The notes beneath the pieces were generated by a model, which saw only the letters and a list, made by a program, of their open reading frames with translations, did no database searches and had not been told where the DNA came from. The position numbers were made by a program, and so were the translations under genes. Positions 60,132 to 64,000 of a stretch of DNA of 64,000 nucleotides are shown here, piece by piece. Origin of the DNA: Brevibacillus agri (GTDB taxonomy: Bacteria; Bacillota; Bacilli; Brevibacillales; Brevibacillaceae); NCBI RefSeq assembly GCF_004117055.1, contig NZ_CP026363.1:2348001-2412000 (forward strand). Direction: 5' to 3'. Every line of letters begins with the position of its first letter. Position 1 is the stretch's first letter.

Positions 60132-61520
60132 ATGGCGCAAAATGCGAAAAACCTGATTGGGCTGACAGGGATTCCGTTAGTCATGGTGCTTGGCAACTCG
60201 ATGCTCATTCCCGTCCTGCCCACGATGAAAAACAAGATGGAGCTGACTTCGCTCCAGACCAGTCTGTTGATTACGGCTTTTTCCATTGCCGCCGGAATCG
60301 TGATTCCGCTGGCTGGATACTTGTCTGACCGTTTTGGCCGCAAAATCGTCATCCTGATCTCGCTCGCCCTGTACGGGACGGGCGGGCTGTTGGCGGGGCT
60401 TGCGGCACTCTGGCTCGATCAGCCGTACATGCTCATCATGGGCGGGCGCGTCCTGCAAGGGATCGGCGCAGCCGGGACAGCGCCGATTGCCATGGCGCTG
60501 GTCGGCGATCTGTTCGAGGGAGCGTCAGAGAGCAAAGCGCTCGGCCTGATGGAGACATCGAACGGGATGGGCAAAGTGCTCAGTCCCATTTTCGGGGCGC
60601 TGCTTGCGCTCATTTCCTGGTACATGGTCTTTCTCGCTTTCCCGATCATTTGCGGCGTCGTCCTTGTGCTGTTCCTGTTTTTGACCAAGGAAAAGAAGCA
60701 GGAGCGGCAGCCGCTTCCGGTCAAGCAGTATTTGCACAGAATCGCACAGGTGTTTAAGCAGCACGGCAAATGGCTCGTTCCCGCGTTTTTTATCGGCAGC
60801 ATCTGCCTGTTCACGCTGTTTGGCGTTCTGTTCTACCTGTCTGATCTGCTGGAGGAAAAATACAAGATCGACGGCGTCATCAAAGGCGGATTTTTGGCGA
60901 TTCCGCTGCTCGTCATGAGCATCGCTGCCTATGTGACAGGGCTGATTATCAAAAAGAAGCTAGGCCTGATGCGCCTGTTTGTGATCGTCGGGATGTTTCT
61001 GCTCGCGGCGTCGTACGTTCTCGCCAGCTTTGTAAAAGGCGCCTATGCGCTGATCGGCATTCTCATCATCGGCAGCATCGGTACAGGCATGATTTTGCCT
61101 TGCCTGAACTCGATGATTGTAGGAGCGGTGCAAAAAGCGGAGCGGGGCATGATTACGTCTTTGTACAGCGGCGTCCGCTTTATCGGCGTGGCTGTCGGGC
61201 CGCCGATTTTCACCTGGCTGCTCGGCATCTCCCGGACGGTCATGTTTTTCTCGATTGCCGGCTTGTCGCTTGTCTTCGCGATTTTGGCCATTTTTTTCTT
61301 GAAGCCGAAGCAGGCCGAACAAGGCGGGCAAAACCAGGAGCAGGATGCTGCCAAAGAGCGCGAAACGAAGGCGTGGCGGCAAGTGTCAGAGGTGCTCGGG
61401 ATCGAGCCGGGGACGCAGCAGGAAAAGCGGCGGGCGCGGGCGATCGAGAAGTACGGCTTCGATGTGAACGACTTGTTTGCACGTATCTTGTCCGGGAAAA
61501 AAGAAAAGGAAAAAAACTGA
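60132..61520 (+). CDS. MFS transporter (DHA1-type)
   Basis: The 462-residue protein has 12 predicted membrane helices, the MFS loop 2-3 motif GYLSDRFGRKIVIL, and the helix 5 antiporter-like motif as GLMETSNGMGKVLSPIFGALL. A 60-residue charged C-terminal extension follows (KERETKAWRQVSEVLGIEP and KKEKEKN). It lies 15 bases after the enolase-superfamily gene, so it may move that enzyme's substrate or product; drug efflux is an alternative. CGAGGAG precedes the ATG. Confidence 0.8.
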   Translation: MAQNAKNLIGLTGIPLVMVLGNSMLIPVLPTMKNKMELTSLQTSLLITAFSIAAGIVIPLAGYLSDRFGRKIVILISLALYGTGGLLAGLAALWLDQPYMLIMGGRVLQGIGAAGTAPIAMALVGDLFEGASESKALGLMETSNGMGKVLSPIFGALLALISWYMVFLAFPIICGVVLVLFLFLTKEKKQERQPLPVKQYLHRIAQVFKQHGKWLVPAFFIGSICLFTLFGVLFYLSDLLEEKYKIDGVIKGGFLAIPLLVMSIAAYVTGLIIKKKLGLMRLFVIVGMFLLAASYVLASFVKGAYALIGILIIGSIGTGMILPCLNSMIVGAVQKAERGMITSLYSGVRFIGVAVGPPIFTWLLGISRTVMFFSIAGLSLVFAILAIFFLKPKQAEQGGQNQEQDAAKERETKAWRQVSEVLGIEPGTQQEKRRARAIEKYGFDVNDLFARILSGKKEKEKN

Positions 61521-61597
61521 AACAGGCAGCCCTGCGCAGCTCTCCCTCAGGAAAATGGGGATCGAAGCAGCAGCAGGGACGTGCCTGTTTGTTTGTG
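61520..61597 (+). terminator. Terminator after the yteA-enolase-MFS operon
   Basis: ACAGGCAGCCCTGC pairs with GCAGGGACGTGCCTGT across a 37-base loop, then TTGTTTGTG. The long loop and mixed T-run make it weaker than others here. Confidence 0.5.
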
Positions 61598-61619
61598 TGA
61601 ACAGCTTATGCGCTTATGG

Positions 61620-62105
61620 TCAGGAGCGGACAGATGGGGCAGCAAACGGATGCAGCAACGCTCTTTCCAGCGTCCGAGGATAGACATCGTCGCGCAAAAT
61701 GCGGCTGAACTGCCCGTCGCTTTTGATATCACGCGGAATGGTGTCGAAGAGGACTGTTTCCGTCACGTCAGAGCCAGAAGGCGTCGCAGCGTATGTAAGC
61801 ACTTTTGCGATGTAGATGTCTTTTCGCTGTCCGCCGGCAAGCGTGTACTGGCCGATTCGCTCAATGCCTTCCAGCACAGCTCCCGTCTCTTCGTACACTT
61901 CCCGGACGGCAGCGGCGAGACTGCTTTCGCCAGGCTCGATTTTTCCTCCGGGCAGCTCTACGCCCCGGCTGCGGTGGCGGGTAAACAGCAGCTTTCCGTC
62001 ATAAAAAGGGAGAATGAGCACGTGGCCTGCCGGATGAAGGCGATATTCGTCGGGGTCAAAGGTCAACTGCACAGGCAAACCGAAATCATCTGAAAAAGCG
62101 TACAA
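61620..62105 (-). CDS. Nudix hydrolase, YtkD family
   Basis: The 161-residue protein starts at a TTG with AAAGGAGAG upstream. The Nudix box is [24 protein letters not shown], matching GX5EX7REUXEEXGU fully. The flanking sequence (LPVQLTFD at the N-terminus, [32 protein letters not shown]) resembles YtkD, which in B. subtilis removes oxidised nucleotides and can act on RNA 5' ends. It lies 21 bases downstream of the flavoprotein gene on the same strand, probably in one operon. Confidence 0.85.
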   Translation of the reverse strand: MYAFSDDFGLPVQLTFDPDEYRLHPAGHVLILPFYDGKLLFTRHRSRGVELPGGKIEPGESSLAAAVREVYEETGAVLEGIERIGQYTLAGGQRKDIYIAKVLTYAATPSGSDVTETVLFDTIPRDIKSDGQFSRILRDDVYPRTLERALLHPFAAPSVRS

Positions 62106-62126
62106 GAACAGCTCTCCTTTCTACGA

Positions 62127-63050
62127 TCAGAACGGGGTAGATGAGCGATATTGCATGGAAATATGCTTGACTGCTTTCATCGCTTGCCCGACAGCGAGGG
62201 ACAGGCTGGCATAGGCGGCTCCATTGGTGGCGTCACCCGTGCCGTAAATCCACGAATCGTCCGCGCGCTGAAATTCATCTGTTTTCAAATACCCTTCGCC
62301 AAACGTGGCAAGGCCGCCCAGCCCTGCGCAGTTGCCATGGACGCCGATGCGCGGCAAAATCCAGTCGACGGCCAGCGTTGGCGGATTTTCAGGCCGTCGC
62401 GAGGCCAGCGTCAAGCACAGCCGCTCTCCTTCGTCCTGGTAGCCTGTTACTTCCGTCTCCCACAGCAAAGACAAATTGGGCAGCCCCGCGATTTTGCGCA
62501 GCCACTCGGGGCGGGCGCGCAGATGGTTGCTGCGGATCAGCAAGTAGACATGGCGCGCATGCCTGGCGAGATTGACGGCGCTTTCCAGCGCGCGATCCCC
62601 TCCGCCGATGACGGCAAGCGCCAGCCCTGCGACCGATGTAGCTTCCGCTGTAGAGGAAAAAGCGGGGGGCAGGACGCGCTTGCAGCCGTTGAGGGCCGGG
62701 ATCTCATTGGGGGTAACGCCCGTAGCGATAAGCAGATAGTCGACGCGATAGGCAGTCTTGGAGGTCGTCACGATGTGCGCATCGCGGTCAATGGCTAACA
62801 GCTCTTCTCCCAGCCGGACATTCAGGTTTTGGATGGTAGGATGCTGGTACAACTCGTCGAGAAGCGAAGCGCCCCGAGGGTACACCCGCGGAGGAAAATC
62901 CCAGATTTCATTGTGAATCTGGTGCAATTGCCCTCCGAGCCGATCCGATTTTTCCACCAGCAAGCAAGACAACCCCAATCGTTGGCACCAAATAGCGGCA
63001 GACAAACCCGCGATGCCGCCGCCTGCGATCAGCACCTGTACGTGTTCCAC
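62127..63050 (-). CDS. Thioredoxin-reductase-like FAD/NAD(P)H oxidoreductase
   Basis: The GTG at 63050 has CTGGAG 3-8 bases upstream; the open frame beyond it to 63173 is not conserved. The 308-residue protein has the FAD motif VLIAGGGIAGLSAAIW (residues 5-20), the ATGVTPNE site, the NADPH motif AVIGGGDRALESAVNLA, and the C-terminal GTGDATNGAAYASLSLAVGQA. The CxxC of true thioredoxin reductases is missing, so it is more like a ferredoxin/flavodoxin-type reductase (YumC class) or an uncharacterised relative. The redox partner is unknown. Confidence 0.8.
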   Translation of the reverse strand: MEHVQVLIAGGGIAGLSAAIWCQRLGLSCLLVEKSDRLGGQLHQIHNEIWDFPPRVYPRGASLLDELYQHPTIQNLNVRLGEELLAIDRDAHIVTTSKTAYRVDYLLIATGVTPNEIPALNGCKRVLPPAFSSTAEATSVAGLALAVIGGGDRALESAVNLARHARHVYLLIRSNHLRARPEWLRKIAGLPNLSLLWETEVTGYQDEGERLCLTLASRRPENPPTLAVDWILPRIGVHGNCAGLGGLATFGEGYLKTDEFQRADDSWIYGTGDATNGAAYASLSLAVGQAMKAVKHISMQYRSSTPF

Positions 63051-63276
63051 TCTCCAGTCCCCCGATCTTTTCTGTTTCCGATTTCCCAATAGTTTTAGAC
63101 TACCTGTTTCGTTTCCGGAGTGCAAGGACTCACCGCCAAAACGACAAAACAGGTGCGTGGCCTTGACCGTCACCTACAATTTGACAGCAAAATGTGGTAA
63201 AATGGGACATGGTTTTCCAGAATAATAGAAAAATTGAACGGAAATGTTGGCACCATGGGAAAAGGAGTGAACCTGC

Positions 63277-64000
63277 GTGCAGGCCAAGAACGAAAAACAA
63301 GTGGCTCCTGTGAAGACGCCGCGGAAACGAAAAAAACGCGGACAGCGATCCAAGCGGATGTATCTGCTTCTGGCTGCGTGCCTGTTCCTCTGTTTGCTTG
63401 CGGTCGGGGCGGGGTATGCCTTGAACCAGGTGGACAAAACATTGGAGGACGTGACGAAAAACCCGTACAAGCTTCCCGATCAGCCAGTCGTGGAGCAGCC
63501 GTATGAGGAACAGAAATCCATTTCCTTTGTCATCGTCGGATTGGACACGCGCGCCAACATCGGGATGCTGAACACCGATGTGCTGGTCGTCGCTGTCGCT
63601 AACCCTGTCACGAAAAAGGTAACGATGGTGTCGCTGCCCCGTGACACGCGGGTCCAAATTCCTGGCGAGCCAGGCTATCACAAGATTAACGAAGTTTTTT
63701 CGATTGGCGAAGGGAAAAAGAAATTGGCGGAGAGCAAAGGACAGCCTGTCACGGAAAATGGCATGACGGTGCTGAAAAAGACGCTGGAGCACATGCTCGG
63801 TGTCTCGGTCAATCACTACGTCCAGCTCGACTTCGAAGGTTTTACCGCTGTGGTCGACAAGCTCGGCGGCGTCAAGGTAGACGTGGACCGCGACCTGGTG
63901 TACGAGCTGCCCAAGCAGGGCGTCTACCGCAGCTTGAAAAAAGGCACGCAAGTATTGAACGGCGAGCAGGCGCTTGGCTTCGTCAGACACCGGATCGACA
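63277..64000 (+). CDS. LytR-CpsA-Psr (LCP) family protein, partial
   Basis: The GTG at 63277 follows AAAAGGAG by 10 bases. About 241 residues are visible before the window ends. A basic N-terminus (KTPRKRKKRGQRSKR) precedes one membrane helix (MYLLLAACLFLCLLAVGAGYAL). The LCP domain follows with FVIVGLDTRANIG, SLPRDTRVQIPG, HKINEVF, and RHRID at the edge, which carry the conserved Asp and Arg residues of the family. LCP enzymes attach teichoic acids or other glycopolymers to peptidoglycan. The gene is divergent from the flavoprotein gene; TGGTAAAAT at 63195-63203 is a possible extended -10. Confidence 0.9.
   Translation, partial: MQAKNEKQVAPVKTPRKRKKRGQRSKRMYLLLAACLFLCLLAVGAGYALNQVDKTLEDVTKNPYKLPDQPVVEQPYEEQKSISFVIVGLDTRANIGMLNTDVLVVAVANPVTKKVTMVSLPRDTRVQIPGEPGYHKINEVFSIGEGKKKLAESKGQPVTENGMTVLKKTLEHMLGVSVNHYVQLDFEGFTAVVDKLGGVKVDVDRDLVYELPKQGVYRSLKKGTQVLNGEQALGFVRHRID

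Noticed and set aside
63181-63203. TTGACA and TAAAAT before the LCP gene as a promoter
   Set aside because: The spacing is 11 bases, too short for sigma-A. Only the extended -10 remains possible.
1-64000. CRISPR arrays, tRNA or rRNA genes, prophage or toxin-antitoxin modules
   Set aside because: No regularly spaced repeats, no cloverleaf-type sequences and no phage or recognisable antitoxin proteins were seen; the only mobile element is the IS at 41987.

Overview
The window reads as chromosomal DNA of an endospore-forming, Gram-positive member of the Bacillales, most likely Brevibacillus or a close relative. This is inferred from gene order and protein content, not from a database search. 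The sporulation genes (rsfA-like regulator, spoVD, spoVE, spoIIGA, sigE, sigG, yteA-like), bacillithiol synthesis (bshC), an S-layer-homology protein, a T-box leader and the B. subtilis-like order ylbO-ylbP ... panE ... bshC ... mraZ-to-ileS all agree with it.

Region by region. (1) 1-6.5 kb: small conserved genes: a secreted coiled-coil protein, a MidA-type methyltransferase, DUF2626, a SufR-like HTH regulator, an Spx/MgsR-like protein, an enoyl-CoA hydratase, an RsfA-like prespore regulator and a YlbP-type acetyltransferase. (2) 6.8-11.7 kb: a five-gene operon like yngH-yngHB-yngG-yngF-yngE (biotin carboxylase, biotin carrier, HMG-CoA lyase, enoyl-CoA hydratase, carboxyltransferase), preceded by a cre-like site and fitting leucine/isovalerate breakdown. 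(3) 12-24 kb: panE, DUF3397, an XRE-cupin regulator, bshC, an SLH protein, a lipoprotein, a GntR regulator with a NimT-type MFS transporter, an APC permease divergent from a LysR regulator, and S-adenosylhomocysteine hydrolase. (4) 24.1-46.1 kb: the division and cell-wall (dcw) cluster, mraZ-rsmH-ftsL-pbpB-spoVD-murE-mraY-murD-spoVE-murG-murB-murA-divIB-ylxW-ylxX-sbp, then a complete IS4-family insertion sequence, then ftsA-ftsZ. (5) 46.2-53.2 kb: spoIIGA-sigE-sigG and ylmC-pgeF-ylmE-sepF-ylmG-ylmH-divIVA. (6) 53.2-56.3 kb: T-box leader and ileS. (7) 56.5-64 kb: a beta-propeller-like lipoprotein, a yteA-like gene overlapping an enolase-superfamily gene and followed by an MFS transporter, a YtkD-type Nudix hydrolase, a thioredoxin-reductase-like flavoprotein, and an LCP-family gene cut by the window edge.

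Two observations stand out. First, a palindromic element of about 216 bp occurs twice (11965-12181 and 57755-57969). Both copies fold into the same multi-stem hairpin, and at least five base pairs differ between copies by compensatory changes on both arms, so the structure appears to be maintained. I do not recognise it as a named family. Second, the insertion sequence between sbp and ftsA has clean ends (14-bp inverted repeats, 9-bp target duplication) and stops just upstream of a near-consensus sigma-H promoter, leaving ftsAZ with a sporulation-type promoter but separated from the upstream dcw genes.
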